This document shows positions 11,029 to 20,685 of a stretch of 64,000 nt of DNA, in pieces. The stretch spans positions 186,001-250,000 of the forward strand of contig NZ_JAMBOB010000004.1 in NCBI RefSeq assembly GCF_023715415.1. The letters are read 5' to 3'. Positions within the stretch are counted from its first letter, which is position 1. The number at the start of each line of letters is the position of its first letter. This DNA is from Neobacillus niacini. GTDB lineage: Bacteria > Bacillota > Bacilli > Bacillales > Cytobacillaceae. The position numbers and the translations under genes were made by a program. The notes under the pieces are model-generated. The model had not been told where the DNA came from. It saw nothing but the letters and a program-made list of their open reading frames with translations, and did not search any database.

Positions 11029-11961
11029 TTAATCCTCGTTTTCTCCATCCTCAATAACATCAGATAGGCGTTCTGTAAATTGTTGTGCAGCATTGACGCC
11101 CATTCTTTTTAGTCGGAAATTCATTGCGGCTACTTCAATAATAACAGCCAGGTTTCGTCCAGGACGGACCGGAACGGTGATTTTTGTAATCTCCGTATCA
11201 ATGATTTTCATTTTTTCATCATCTAAACCAAGACGGTCATATTGCTTAGCAGCATCCCAAATTTCCAGGTTTATAACCAGCGTAATTCGTTTATTGCTGC
11301 GAACGGCTCCAGCTCCAAAAAGAGTCATGACATTGATAATGCCTAGTCCGCGAATTTCTAGTAAATGTTCAATAAGGTCTGGAGAGGTTCCAACAAGTGT
11401 ATCTTGATCTTCCTGGCGAATCTCTACACAGTCATCTGCTATAAGTCTGTGCCCGCGTTTAACAAGCTCTAATGCTGTTTCACTTTTACCAACACCGCTT
11501 TTTCCGGTAATTAATACACCAATTCCATAGATATCGACTAACACACCATGTACGGCAGTGGTAGGTGCAAGCTTACTCTCTAAGAAGTTAGTTAATCGGC
11601 TTGAAAAACGTGTTGTTTTCATGTTCGATTGCAGCAGTGGAACGGATTCACGTTCAGAGGCTTCAATAAGCTCCTGTGGAACATCTAGTCCTCTTGTAAC
11701 AATAATGGCAGGTGTAATGTCTGTGCATAACCGTTCCATTCTTATGGTTCGTTCATCCTTTGATAATTTCTCAAAAAAGGATAGCTCTGTTTTTCCTAAT
11801 AGTTGGATTCGTTCAGCAGGATAATACTCAAAATATCCAGCCAATTCAATCCCCGGTCTGGAAATATCACTTGTAGTGATTGGACGATTAATTCCCTCTT
11901 CCCCGCTAACTAATTCCAAATGAAATCTTTCATGAATATCCTTTGTGCGTACCTTTGGCAA
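11029..11961 (-). CDS. hprK: HPr kinase/phosphorylase
   Basis: HprK phosphorylates HPr (and Crh) on Ser46 when glycolytic intermediates are high, and removes the phosphate otherwise, which sets carbon catabolite repression through CcpA. The 310-residue protein has the Walker [13 protein letters not shown] near residue 155, the catalytic histidine in VHGVLVD near 140, IADDCVEI, and the family signature [11 protein letters not shown] near residue 205. It heads the operon with lgt, yvoD, ppaX and yvoF. The upstream 11962-12147 region is AT-rich with no clean promoter visible. Confidence 0.97.
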   Translation of the reverse strand: MPKVRTKDIHERFHLELVSGEEGINRPITTSDISRPGIELAGYFEYYPAERIQLLGKTELSFFEKLSKDERTIRMERLCTDITPAIIVTRGLDVPQELIEASERESVPLLQSNMKTTRFSSRLTNFLESKLAPTTAVHGVLVDIYGIGVLITGKSGVGKSETALELVKRGHRLIADDCVEIRQEDQDTLVGTSPDLIEHLLEIRGLGIINVMTLFGAGAVRSNKRITLVINLEIWDAAKQYDRLGLDDEKMKIIDTEITKITVPVRPGRNLAVIIEVAAMNFRLKRMGVNAAQQFTERLSDVIEDGENED

Positions 11962-12147
11962 AAGTCTTCCTCCTTATTTTCGAAAAGCAGAATTGCACTT
12001 TAGCGCTGCTGCTAAACAGTTCTAACCTACTATTTAATTTTCTTCTTATTTTAGCACTATTTAATTAATTTTCATAACCAAATGGAAGTTATAAAGTTTT
12101 TAATACAATCTTCATTTTATGGAAAAATAATAAAGAATGAATTCTAC

Positions 12148-12165
12148 AACTGGTATAGACAACTA
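12148..12165 (+). promoter_or_regulatory. NagR (GntR family) operator upstream of nagA
   Basis: The stretch AACTGGTATAGACAACTA resembles the TGGTATAGA-type site bound by B. subtilis NagR/YvoA and by DasR. It overlaps the predicted -35 box of nagA, so repressor binding would block RNA polymerase. The repressor gene is third in the operon. Confidence 0.65.
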
Positions 12166-12184
12166 TTCCACTTGAAGCTATAAT
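12156..12184 (+). promoter_or_regulatory. Sigma-A promoter of nagAB-nagR
   Basis: TAGACA (12156-12161) and TATAAT (12179-12184) are 17 bases apart. The -35 box sits within the NagR-like operator. Transcription would begin about 35 bases before nagA. Confidence 0.65.
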
Positions 12185-12225
12185 AAATTCATAAAGATAC
12201 TATTTTTGAAATGGAGATGAAGATT

Positions 12226-13404
12226 TTGAGCCTACTTTTACTGGTTCACGGCAAGGCAGTCTTAGAAAATGAAGTAGCAGAATCTATCTATATTTATATT
12301 GAACACGGAAAAATTAAAGAGCTTGGTCCTCTTGATGCACTTCCTTTCCATTTAAAGGATATTGAAAGTATAGAAATCTCTGAAGAACAACATGTTGTTC
12401 CAGGTTTTATTGATGTCCACATTCATGGAGCTGCAGGGGCAGATACCATGGATGCGACGATAGAAGCGCTAGAAACAATGGCGAAAGCTCTTCCGGCTGA
12501 AGGAACGACAAGTTTTTTAGCCACTACTATAACCCAGAAACATGAAAATATCGAAAATGCCCTAAAAAATGCAGCACATTACCTAAAAGAACACAATGAC
12601 TGTGGTAAATCAGAGATCCTCGGCGTTCATTTAGAAGGACCATTTATCAATACTAAACGAGCTGGCGCACAGCCGAAGGAATATATTATCGATCCTGATA
12701 TTGAATTATTTAAGCATTGGCAACAACTTGCAGAGGGTTGTATTAAATTAGTAACCGTAGCACCTGAACTTGAAAACGGGACAAACTTTGTTGCCTACCT
12801 ACATGAAAATGATGTAATTGCTTCGATCGGCCACTCTGACGCAATTTACGAAGAAATGGAAATGGCCGTTAAGGCAGGTGCAAAACAGGTAACACATTTG
12901 TTTAATGGCATGAGAGGAATCCACCATCGTGAACCTGGGGTAGCCGGTTCTGCTCTTCTTTTTAAAGAATTAATGGTGGAATTAATTGCAGATAGGATTC
13001 ATGTTCGTCCTGAAGTAATGAAGCTCGTCATTAATGCTAAAGGAACAGAGGGCATGATTTTAATTACAGACGCAATGAGGGCAAAATGTCTAAAAAACGG
13101 AGTTTATGACCTTGGCGGACAAGATGTATCCGTTGCTGAAGGAAAGGCTCTTCTCGCTGACGGAACACTTGCAGGCAGTATTTTAAAAATGAACGACTCA
13201 ATAAGAAATATCCTAGAAGCAGCAGAGATTTCACTATCTGATGCTGTTCAAATGGCAAGTGTGAATCCTGCCAAACAATTGAAAGTCTATGACAAAAAAG
13301 GAAGCATTTCGGCAGGAAAGGACGCAGATATAACGATTTTATCAAAGGAATATCAAGTAGAAATGACCATCTGCCGTGGAGAAATTGCATACAAAAAGGG
13401 GTAA
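12226..13404 (+). CDS. nagA: N-acetylglucosamine-6-phosphate deacetylase
   Basis: NagA removes acetate from GlcNAc-6-P, the first cytoplasmic step after PTS uptake. The amidohydrolase barrel shows DVHIHGAAGADTMD near residue 60 (metal His pair), HLEGPFINTKRAGA near 145, IGHSDA near 205, THLFNGM near 225 and LITDAMRAK near 280 with the catalytic aspartate. Start choice: TTG at 12226 has GGAGATGA at the right spacing; ATGs at 12211 and 12217 lie on or before this site and are less likely. It is followed by nagB after 4 bases. Confidence 0.95.
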   Translation: MSLLLLVHGKAVLENEVAESIYIYIEHGKIKELGPLDALPFHLKDIESIEISEEQHVVPGFIDVHIHGAAGADTMDATIEALETMAKALPAEGTTSFLATTITQKHENIENALKNAAHYLKEHNDCGKSEILGVHLEGPFINTKRAGAQPKEYIIDPDIELFKHWQQLAEGCIKLVTVAPELENGTNFVAYLHENDVIASIGHSDAIYEEMEMAVKAGAKQVTHLFNGMRGIHHREPGVAGSALLFKELMVELIADRIHVRPEVMKLVINAKGTEGMILITDAMRAKCLKNGVYDLGGQDVSVAEGKALLADGTLAGSILKMNDSIRNILEAAEISLSDAVQMASVNPAKQLKVYDKKGSISAGKDADITILSKEYQVEMTICRGEIAYKKG

Positions 13405-13408
13405 TAAC

Positions 13409-14134
13409 ATGAAACTAGTTCGGACAGAAAATTATGCAGAGATGAGCCTTGAGGCAGGAAAAATCATCGTTGACAGAGTACGTTCCAACCCAAACCTTAC
13501 GCTTGGATTGGCAACAGGCAGCACCCCTAAAGGTGTTTATGATTATTTAATCCACAATCATAAGGAGAATGGAACAACGTATACAAATGCGAAATCCGTC
13601 AATTTAGATGAATATATCGGACTTTCTGCACAGGACCCAAATAGCTACCATTATTTCATGAATCAAAATTTATTTTGCCATTTAGATATTAACGAAAATC
13701 ATACACATATTCCAAATGGAGCTGCAAACCTTCTAGAACAGGAATGTCTTCGTTATGAACAGCTCATAAAAAATCTTGGAGGAGTTGACCTTCAACTTCT
13801 TGGCATCGGACAAAATGGTCATATTGGTTTTAATGAACCAGGGACAGCTTTTAGTAGCAGGACTCATATCGTGACTCTAGCTCAAAACACAAGGGAAGCG
13901 AACTCAAGGTTTTTTAACTCTCTTGAAAAAGTACCTACACATGCGATTACGATGGGAATCGCCTCCATCCTTGATAGCAAGGAAATTCTCCTGCTGGTTT
14001 CTGGAGAAAGAAAAGCCGAAGCGTTAAACAAGTTTGTAAATGGCGAAATAAGCGAGCAATTCCCTGCCTCTGCACTAAAGTACCATAAAAATGTAACAGT
14101 CATCGCTGATAAAGATGCATTAAAATATATCTAG
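13409..14134 (+). CDS. nagB: Glucosamine-6-phosphate deaminase
   Basis: NagB converts glucosamine-6-P to fructose-6-P and ammonia, feeding amino sugar carbon into glycolysis. The 241-residue protein shows LGLATGSTPKGVYD near residue 35, NLDEYIGL near 68 (catalytic Asp), and LGIGQNGHIGFNEPG near 130 with the ring-opening His/Glu pair. The ATG at 13409 follows AAAGGGG at the right distance; an in-frame ATG inside nagA at 13376 is not needed. It lacks the C-terminal allosteric extension of E. coli NagB, as usual in Bacillus. Confidence 0.96.
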   Translation: MKLVRTENYAEMSLEAGKIIVDRVRSNPNLTLGLATGSTPKGVYDYLIHNHKENGTTYTNAKSVNLDEYIGLSAQDPNSYHYFMNQNLFCHLDINENHTHIPNGAANLLEQECLRYEQLIKNLGGVDLQLLGIGQNGHIGFNEPGTAFSSRTHIVTLAQNTREANSRFFNSLEKVPTHAITMGIASILDSKEILLLVSGERKAEALNKFVNGEISEQFPASALKYHKNVTVIADKDALKYI

Positions 14135-14158
14135 TACTTTCTCGAAGGAGGTGTTTAA

Positions 14159-14881
14159 ATGATAAACAAAAATTCACCCGTTCCCATTTATCATCAATTA
14201 GAAGAGTACATTAAACACCAAATTGAGAATGGCGCTTTAGTGGAAGAAAGTGTAATTCCCTCAGAACGGGAATATGCAGAAATGTTCCAAATTAGCCGAA
14301 TGACAGTGAGACAGGCCATTAATAATTTGGTTTCTGAAGGCTATTTAAAAAGACATAAAGGTAGAGGCACGTTTGTTACGAAGAAAAAGGTCGAACAAGA
14401 ATTACAGGGAATGACGAGTTTTACCGAGGACATGCTCTCAAGGGGAATGAACCCCAGCAGCATCTTGTTATCCTTTCAAATCACCATAGCTGACAAAAAA
14501 ACAGCTCTTGCTCTTAGGATAAAAGAAGAAGATTCTGTTTATATAATCAAGCGGATTCGTTTAGCAGATGGTGCCCCAATGGCACTAGAAACGGCCTATA
14601 TCCCAGTCAAAATTGTTCCTGGACTGACAGAGGAAAACAGCAACCTTTCCCTTTACCAATATATTGAGGAAAATCTTGCTTTATCGATAAGTGAAGCGAC
14701 TCAAGAAATTGAAGCCTCCACGGCTGATCACCTTGACGCCGAAACTTTGGAAATTAATATCGGGGACCCCATCCTCTTGATAGAGCGGATTTCATATCTG
14801 CAAGAGGGAATACCCTTTGAATTAGTAAAATCCACATTCCGCGCAGACCGATATCGCTTTATTCATACCATGAAACGCTAA
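14159..14881 (+). CDS. nagR: GntR/HutC-family repressor of the nag operon
   Basis: The 240-residue regulator has an N-terminal winged helix (about 8-75) with VIPSEREYAEMFQISRMTVRQAINNLVSEGYLKRHKGRGTFV, the classical GntR pattern, and a C-terminal UTRA effector domain (about 95-235). In B. subtilis the orthologue NagR/YvoA represses nagAB and responds to glucosamine-6-P or GlcNAc-6-P. Position third in nagA-nagB-nagR and an operator-like site before nagA support autoregulation. A GGAGGTG ribosome binding site precedes the ATG. Confidence 0.93.
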   Translation: MINKNSPVPIYHQLEEYIKHQIENGALVEESVIPSEREYAEMFQISRMTVRQAINNLVSEGYLKRHKGRGTFVTKKKVEQELQGMTSFTEDMLSRGMNPSSILLSFQITIADKKTALALRIKEEDSVYIIKRIRLADGAPMALETAYIPVKIVPGLTEENSNLSLYQYIEENLALSISEATQEIEASTADHLDAETLEINIGDPILLIERISYLQEGIPFELVKSTFRADRYRFIHTMKR

Positions 14882-14918
14882 AAGCAATTGACCCCAATAG
14901 GTCAATTGCTTTATTTTT
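14882..14918 (+). terminator. Terminator of the nag operon
   Basis: Perfect 12-bp arms (14882-14893 and 14900-14911) with a 6-base loop start right after the nagR stop and are followed by a T-rich run. Confidence 0.9.
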
Positions 14919-15008
14919 CACAAAATCCTCCTATTCAATGTCCCATTTAGCTTTTAACCCATATGATAATAGTGAGCTAAAAATTCATTAATAAGGAGAG
15001 TGATTAAA

Positions 15009-15842
15009 ATGAAATTCATGCTCGATGCCGGGCACGGCTTTAACACAGCTGGGAAAAGATCATTCGATGGTATGCGGGAATACGAATTCACCAGAAAGGT
15101 AGCAGCCTTCGCAAGAGATATGTTAGCTTCCTATCAAAATGTTACCGTCTATTTCGCCCACTCAGATGACCGAGATGTTCCTTTGCAGGAGCGGACTAAT
15201 GCCGCCAATCGCCTAAATGTCGATGCGTATGTGTCCATTCATGCGAACGCCTTTGGGTCAACCTGGAATGATGCTAATGGAATTGAGACCTACGTATATA
15301 CGACGAATCATCAGGAGACCTATCAATTAGCACAAAAGGTTCAAAACAATATGGTCTCGTTAACAGGTCTAAAAAGTCGCGGCGTTAAAACAGCAAATTT
15401 CCACGTTCTTCGTGAAACGAAAATGCCTGCCATTCTTGTTGAATGTGGCTTTATGACCAATAGAAATGAAGCAGCTTTAATGCGCACAGATGATTACCAA
15501 AGAAAATGTGCTCAAGCGATTGTCAATGCACTTGCAGCCCAATATAATTTAACCAAGATTCAAGCACCAACACCACAACCTCCTACACCTACCCCACCAA
15601 GTAATCCTGCACAGCCACCTGTTCGATCAGGTTTGTATAAAGTTCAAGCTGGTGCTTTTTCCGAAAAGAGTAATGCAGATGCGCACGTTAGAAAGCTAAA
15701 ATCCGATGGATTTGCAGCATTTGTCTTTACTGATGGTTTATACAAAGTACAAGCTGGTGCTTTTTCCGAACGAAAAAATGCAGAGGATCTCGTAGCACGC
15801 TTAAAAGCCAAAGGATACCAAGCGTTTATTTTCACTGATTAA
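15009..15842 (+). CDS. N-acetylmuramoyl-L-alanine amidase with two SPOR repeats, CwlC-like
   Basis: The protein (277 residues) begins directly with an Amidase_3 domain: MLDAGHGFNTAGKRS with zinc His, the SIHANAF zinc His, and VECGFMTN with the catalytic Glu near residue 145. A proline-rich linker (about 183-205) leads to two tandem 36-residue SPOR repeats, each starting GLYKVQAGAFSE. No signal peptide is visible. This layout matches B. subtilis CwlC, a mother-cell amidase that helps release the mature spore, which is also leaderless. The ATG at 15009 has AAGGAGA 8 bases upstream. No sigma-K promoter could be confirmed by eye. Confidence 0.85.
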   Translation: MKFMLDAGHGFNTAGKRSFDGMREYEFTRKVAAFARDMLASYQNVTVYFAHSDDRDVPLQERTNAANRLNVDAYVSIHANAFGSTWNDANGIETYVYTTNHQETYQLAQKVQNNMVSLTGLKSRGVKTANFHVLRETKMPAILVECGFMTNRNEAALMRTDDYQRKCAQAIVNALAAQYNLTKIQAPTPQPPTPTPPSNPAQPPVRSGLYKVQAGAFSEKSNADAHVRKLKSDGFAAFVFTDGLYKVQAGAFSERKNAEDLVARLKAKGYQAFIFTD

Positions 15843-15885
15843 CAGCAAAAAACTAGCGCAAGATGGATGCGCTAGTTTTTTGCTG
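15843..15885. terminator. Bidirectional terminator between the amidase and yvlD
   Basis: Perfect 18-base arms (15843-15860 and 15868-15885) have A-runs on one side and T-runs on the other. The hairpin serves both convergent genes and covers the last codons of the yvlD-like gene. Confidence 0.9.
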
Positions 15886-16231
15886 TTGGCTTCAGAAGCG
15901 TTTTATCTAGGACCAGTGTGACGATTGACATGATAATCGAGGCTAATAATGCCATTCCAAATCCTGCAATTTCAAATGCGTCACCCATCAAATAATCAGT
16001 TATCTCAAGAGTGATCGCATTAATTACAAATAAGAAGAGACCTAATGTCAAAATTGTAGCAGGTAAGGTTAAAATTACTAGAATCGGGCGAACAATAATA
16101 TTTATGATAGAAAGGAGGAAGCTTGCGCCAATCGCAGCGGCAAAGCCCTCCAGAATAAAACTCTCAGAGAAGTAGCCGGCAATTGCTATGAACAAAACAG
16201 CATTTATTAGTATTCCAACCAACCATTTCAT
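15872..16231 (-). CDS. Phage holin family 4 membrane protein, YvlD-like
   Basis: This 119-residue protein has four hydrophobic helices and the pattern of the YvlD/holin-4 superfamily, including SIINIIVRPILVILTLPATILTLGLFLFVINAI. In B. subtilis yvlD is the last gene of the yvlABCD envelope-stress operon controlled by sigma-W. Here it follows the yvlB-like gene by 15 bases on the same strand. Membrane function is unknown; the name holin is only by homology. Confidence 0.85.
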   Translation of the reverse strand: MKWLVGILINAVLFIAIAGYFSESFILEGFAAAIGASFLLSIINIIVRPILVILTLPATILTLGLFLFVINAITLEITDYLMGDAFEIAGFGMALLASIIMSIVTLVLDKTLLKPTAKN

Positions 16232-16246
16232 TTATCAATTCTCCTA

Positions 16247-17362
16247 TTATTTGTTAGCTTCATCCGATTTGTGAAGAGTAATCGATCCAGTTTTTGTATC
16301 GACAAAGATCTTTAACGTTCGGTCAGGATGATTAACCGATTGAAAGCGAAGCATCTTTTGAATCATTTCACTTTTCTCTTCAAGAACCTGAATTCCATCA
16401 AGCTTAATATTAAAGCCGCCAAGATTTGTCATTAACTCTCCACTTGAAGCCACCCCATCAGGAATATACAAATCGATCCCGCCTGTCGTCGCTTTAGCCG
16501 CAATTAATTCACATCGATTTCCTGTTAGGTTATAGGTTGTATTTCCGTTTAATGTTTGCGTTTCAACTTTTCTAAAGTCCCCATCGAGCTTAATGGCACC
16601 ATTAATTGTTTCTACCTCAAGGGCATCAATTACACTTGTTTGAAGGGTAATATGACCATTGGCTGTTTCAATTTCTGCCCTTTTCCCGTTTAAACGGGTG
16701 AGGTCAATTTTCCCATTAGCTGTTTTCATACGCAAATCACTTATCGTTAATTCTTCACCTGATATAGGACCATTGAACATTCTAACACGAACGCGTTCAT
16801 ATTCAGCCTGTGGAACATAGACCACCGCATCAACCTTCATCCATTTTTGCTGAGTCATAAATCGCAGTTTTTGTCCATCGATCGCAAAGAGGACATCTTT
16901 CAAAAAGTTTTCCCGGGCTTGGTCTGAGTTCTCTACACGATAAACCTTTGCCTGGCATTCAATCCGAACATCGTTTTGATCCCAAGGTACCAGCTTTAGG
17001 GAGCCATTAGCAAGGTCAATATCCATATCGCGTAAGTATACATCGCCCTGATGAAAGATATGTGAGATTTCCACCGACTGACCGAAATTCAAATCAAAGT
17101 CAAGGTCTTTAATTTTTTTCAAGGCACTATCGACAAAATCAAAGATTTTATCCTTTGCTGAATGAACTTTTCCTTGTGTAGACTCTTCTTTCTTTGCTTC
17201 CTCAAACTTAAAGGCAGTCGAGATTTCTTGTGCAATTTGTTCCTGCTTTTGATCCATCGTTTGCCCAGATTTTTCAAGCTCTTCTAGTAAAGTTAAGGCC
17301 TCATCAACGTTAAGCTTTCCGTCTTCAACCATTTTTAGTATTCTTTTCCGTTCTTCCTTCAT
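16247..17362 (-). CDS. DUF4097/LiaX-type envelope stress protein, YvlB-like
   Basis: The 371-residue protein has an N-terminal SHOCT-like helix pair (about 1-30, KEERKRILKMVEDGKLNVDEALTLLEELE read in two parts), a charged linker, and a DUF4097 beta-helix-like region (about 165-330) with many short strand repeats such as MKTANGKIDLTRLNG and VETINGAIKLDG. This is the layout of B. subtilis YvlB and enterococcal LiaX, involved in cell-envelope stress. The ATG at 17362 is preceded by GGAGTG; a TTG at 17377 lies before that site. A PspC-type yvlC gene, usual in this operon, is absent here. Confidence 0.85.
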   Translation of the reverse strand: MKEERKRILKMVEDGKLNVDEALTLLEELEKSGQTMDQKQEQIAQEISTAFKFEEAKKEESTQGKVHSAKDKIFDFVDSALKKIKDLDFDLNFGQSVEISHIFHQGDVYLRDMDIDLANGSLKLVPWDQNDVRIECQAKVYRVENSDQARENFLKDVLFAIDGQKLRFMTQQKWMKVDAVVYVPQAEYERVRVRMFNGPISGEELTISDLRMKTANGKIDLTRLNGKRAEIETANGHITLQTSVIDALEVETINGAIKLDGDFRKVETQTLNGNTTYNLTGNRCELIAAKATTGGIDLYIPDGVASSGELMTNLGGFNIKLDGIQVLEEKSEMIQKMLRFQSVNHPDRTLKIFVDTKTGSITLHKSDEANK

Positions 17363-17396
17363 CGTTATCCACTCCAATAAATGTATTCATTAAATC

Positions 17397-17714
17397 CTAT
17401 TCCATCATTAAAGCTTTTACGCCTTTTATCACATTCCAGATGGTGACAATTAGACTAACTAGGACTAAAATACCGGCCGAAATCAGTGTGAATAAAGGGA
17501 TGGTATCATTGTTTATAACATTAATATCACTAAAAATAGCAAAAATAAGCAGCGGTACAGGTATAAGTGGGATTAAATGCGATAACAATGCTTTTTTTGC
17601 ATGACTTTTCGTTACGTCGTCTCCAGAAGCAAGCATGACAACAAGCGGAAACAGAATTCCTGCAAAGAAAATACTAAAGTAACACAATCCTGAAAGAACC
17701 TTTCGAGTATCCAT
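17397..17714 (-). CDS. DUF4870 small membrane protein
   Basis: The 105-residue protein has about three membrane segments and the DUF4870 pattern: an early LSGLCYFSIFFAGILFPLVV, then DDVTKSHAKKALLSHL, then hydrophobic helices. DUF4870 proteins have no established function. It is upstream of the yvlB-like gene on the same strand with 34 bases between, taking the place yvlA holds in B. subtilis, and may be cotranscribed with yvlB and yvlD. Confidence 0.75.
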   Translation of the reverse strand: MDTRKVLSGLCYFSIFFAGILFPLVVMLASGDDVTKSHAKKALLSHLIPLIPVPLLIFAIFSDINVINNDTIPLFTLISAGILVLVSLIVTIWNVIKGVKALMME

Positions 17715-17780
17715 TCGTAATCACTCCCCCTTATTGAATATTTACGTATGGGGAATATGAAAGTTTCATTCTCTCTATAA

Positions 17781-17811
17781 AAAAAGCTAAAACGCGAGGT
17801 TTTAGCTTTTT
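17781..17811 (-). terminator. Terminator of the csbA/uvrB-uvrA unit
   Basis: Perfect 13-bp arms (17781-17793 and 17799-17811) have a 5-base loop and U-run. The uvrA stop codon at 17802 lies inside the stem. Confidence 0.9.
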
Positions 17812-20678
17812 CCAATCGTTTCTTTTTCATGTACTTGTTCTTTCATTCGTAACCCATCTCGTTCGAGGATTGGTTTTAAGTATTTACCTGTATAAGATCC
17901 TGGCGCTTCAGCAACCTTTTCAGGTGTTCCTGTTGCCACAATCGTACCGCCCTTGTCTCCACCCTCTGGCCCAAGGTCAATAATGTAGTCAGTTGCTTTA
18001 ATGACATCTAAATTGTGCTCAATTACGAGTACAGTGTCGCCATTTTCAACGAGTCTCTGAAGGACGACTAATAATCGAGAAATATCGTCAACATGAAGAC
18101 CTGTTGTCGGTTCATCCAAAATGTAGAAGGATTTACCGTTTGAACGTTTATGGAGTTCAGACGCTAGCTTCACACGCTGTGCTTCCCCACCGGACAGGGT
18201 GGTAGCAGGCTGACCAAGTTTTATATAACCTAAACCAACATCCTTGATGGTTTGCAGCTTTCGGCTGATTTTAGGAACATTTTCAAAAAATTCTACTGCA
18301 CTTTCGACGGTCATATCAAGAATTTCAGAAATGCTCTTCCCTTTGTATTTCACTTCTAGTGTTTCACGGTTATAGCGCTTGCCATGACAAACCTCACATG
18401 GAACATAGACATCAGGCAGGAAATGCATTTCAATTTTGATAATTCCATCGCCACGGCAGGCTTCACAACGACCACCCTTGACATTAAAGCTAAAACGCCC
18501 TTTTTTATAGCCCCGGACCTTCGCTTCGTTCGTTGTCGAAAACAAATCACGGATATCATCAAATACTCCCGTATATGTTGCCGGATTAGAACGTGGTGTT
18601 CGGCCAATTGGAGATTGGTCGATGTCGATTACCTTATCTAAATTCTCAATACCCAAGATATCCTTATGTTCACCAGGCCTTGTTTTAGCACGGTTAAGCT
18701 TCTGGGATAGTGTTTTAAGGAGGATTTCATTGATTAAAGTACTTTTCCCAGATCCAGAAACACCCGTCACAGCGATAAACATGCCTAAGGGAATTTTCAC
18801 ATTTACATTTCGTAAATTGTTTTCGGCAGCACCTTTTATTTCGATATACCTGCCATCTGGCTTACGACGTTCTATCGGGAGTGGAATAAACCTTTTACCA
18901 GATAAATACTGACCAGTCAAAGAATCAGGATGTGCCATTACTTCGGCGGGGGTTCCCGCAGCAATGACATCTCCGCCGTGGATTCCTGCTCCAGGACCAA
19001 TATCGATTAGATAATCCGCTGCCAACATTGTATCTTCATCATGTTCAACCACAATCAAGGTATTTCCGATATCACGCATATTTTGCAGTGTTCCAATTAA
19101 GCGGTCGTTATCACGTTGATGAAGGCCAATCGATGGTTCGTCTAATATGTAGAGAACCCCTGTTAACTTAGAACCAATTTGGGTAGCCAAACGGATCCGC
19201 TGTGCTTCTCCTCCAGAAAGGGTACCTGCCGCTCGTCCTAAGCTCAAGTAATCAAGTCCAACATTCATAAGGAATCCAAGGCGCTCATGTATCTCTTGAA
19301 AAATTAATTTGGCAATCTGCATTTCTTTATCCGATAACTTTAATTCATTAAAAAAATGATAGGATTCTTCAATCGATAACTCTGTTAGTTGGGAGATATG
19401 ACGTCCTGAAATGAGCACAGCTAAGGTTTCTTTCTTTAATCGATGACCTTTACAAACCTGGCATGGCTGCTCGCCCATGTATTTCTCCATTTGCTCTCGA
19501 ATCCAATCAGAGCTGGTCTCTTTATAACGGCGTTCTACATTACGTATGACACCCTCAAACTCAATATTTCCTTCACGGATCTGACCAAAATCATTTTCAT
19601 AGCGGAAATAAATCTTATCACTTTTAGAACCATAAAGAACTTTTTCTAAAAGGTGGGGAGGGATGTCTTTAAAAGGCATGTCCATATCTACCCCATAATG
19701 ATTGCAAACCGCTTCAAGAAGCTGGGGATAATATTGGGAACTTGTTGGCTCCCATGGAGCTATCGCATGCTGTCTTAAGGATAATTCCTTATTTGGTATC
19801 ACAAGATCCACATCTACCTCGAGCTTCGAACCTAGTCCATCACACTCAGGACAGGCACCAAAAGGGCTATTAAAGGAAAACATTCGCGGTTCTAATTCAC
19901 CGATTGAAAAACCACAATGTGGACAGGCATGGTTTTCACTGAAAAGAAGTTCCTCTTCTCCGATAACATCCACAATAACCTTTCCTTCGCCTAGACGTAA
20001 GGCCGTTTCAAGAGAGTCCGCAATTCTTGCAGTAACCCCTTCCTTTACGACTATACGGTCAATCACTACTTCAATAGAATGCTTTTTGTTCTTATCCAAA
20101 GTGATATCATCACCAAGGTCAAGCATTTCTCCATTGACACGAACTCGTACGAAACCTTGTTTCTTTATATCTTCTAATACTTTAACATGCATTCCTTTTC
20201 GCCCGGAAATGACCGGAGCAAGGATTTGCATTTTGGTTCGCTCTGGGTATTCCATGATTCTGTCTACCATTTGTTCAATCGTTTGTGACGAGATTTCGAT
20301 ATTGTGGATGGGACATGTTGGTCTGCCGACACGTGCAAAAAGTAGTCGCAAATAATCATAAATCTCTGTCACCGTCCCCACTGTTGAACGTGGGTTTTTG
20401 CTTGTTGTTTTCTGGTCAATTGAAATCGCAGGAGATAATCCTTCAATGGAATCAACATCAGGTTTATCCATCTGCCCTAAGAATTGTCGGGCGTATGCAG
20501 ATAATGATTCCACATAGCGGCGCTGACCTTCCGCATAAATCGTATCAAAAGCAAGGGAGGACTTTCCAGAACCAGAAAGTCCTGTGATTACAACAAGCTT
20601 ATCTCTCGGAATGGTGACATCTATATTTTTTAAGTTATGGGCTCTGGCGCCTTTTACAATCAATTTATCCATCGCCAT
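17802..20678 (-). CDS. uvrA: Excinuclease ABC subunit A
   Basis: UvrA is the DNA damage sensor of nucleotide excision repair and loads UvrB. The 958-residue protein has two ABC modules: Walker [15 protein letters not shown] near residue 32 and [13 protein letters not shown] near 640, with signatures [14 protein letters not shown] and [14 protein letters not shown]. Zinc modules are visible as CPHC...CPEC near 255 and CEAC...CEVC near 740. The length is typical. It starts 7 bases after uvrB and ends in the terminator hairpin. Confidence 0.98.
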   Translation of the reverse strand: MAMDKLIVKGARAHNLKNIDVTIPRDKLVVITGLSGSGKSSLAFDTIYAEGQRRYVESLSAYARQFLGQMDKPDVDSIEGLSPAISIDQKTTSKNPRSTVGTVTEIYDYLRLLFARVGRPTCPIHNIEISSQTIEQMVDRIMEYPERTKMQILAPVISGRKGMHVKVLEDIKKQGFVRVRVNGEMLDLGDDITLDKNKKHSIEVVIDRIVVKEGVTARIADSLETALRLGEGKVIVDVIGEEELLFSENHACPHCGFSIGELEPRMFSFNSPFGACPECDGLGSKLEVDVDLVIPNKELSLRQHAIAPWEPTSSQYYPQLLEAVCNHYGVDMDMPFKDIPPHLLEKVLYGSKSDKIYFRYENDFGQIREGNIEFEGVIRNVERRYKETSSDWIREQMEKYMGEQPCQVCKGHRLKKETLAVLISGRHISQLTELSIEESYHFFNELKLSDKEMQIAKLIFQEIHERLGFLMNVGLDYLSLGRAAGTLSGGEAQRIRLATQIGSKLTGVLYILDEPSIGLHQRDNDRLIGTLQNMRDIGNTLIVVEHDEDTMLAADYLIDIGPGAGIHGGDVIAAGTPAEVMAHPDSLTGQYLSGKRFIPLPIERRKPDGRYIEIKGAAENNLRNVNVKIPLGMFIAVTGVSGSGKSTLINEILLKTLSQKLNRAKTRPGEHKDILGIENLDKVIDIDQSPIGRTPRSNPATYTGVFDDIRDLFSTTNEAKVRGYKKGRFSFNVKGGRCEACRGDGIIKIEMHFLPDVYVPCEVCHGKRYNRETLEVKYKGKSISEILDMTVESAVEFFENVPKISRKLQTIKDVGLGYIKLGQPATTLSGGEAQRVKLASELHKRSNGKSFYILDEPTTGLHVDDISRLLVVLQRLVENGDTVLVIEHNLDVIKATDYIIDLGPEGGDKGGTIVATGTPEKVAEAPGSYTGKYLKPILERDGLRMKEQVHEKETIGKS

Positions 20679-20685
20679 GGTTACG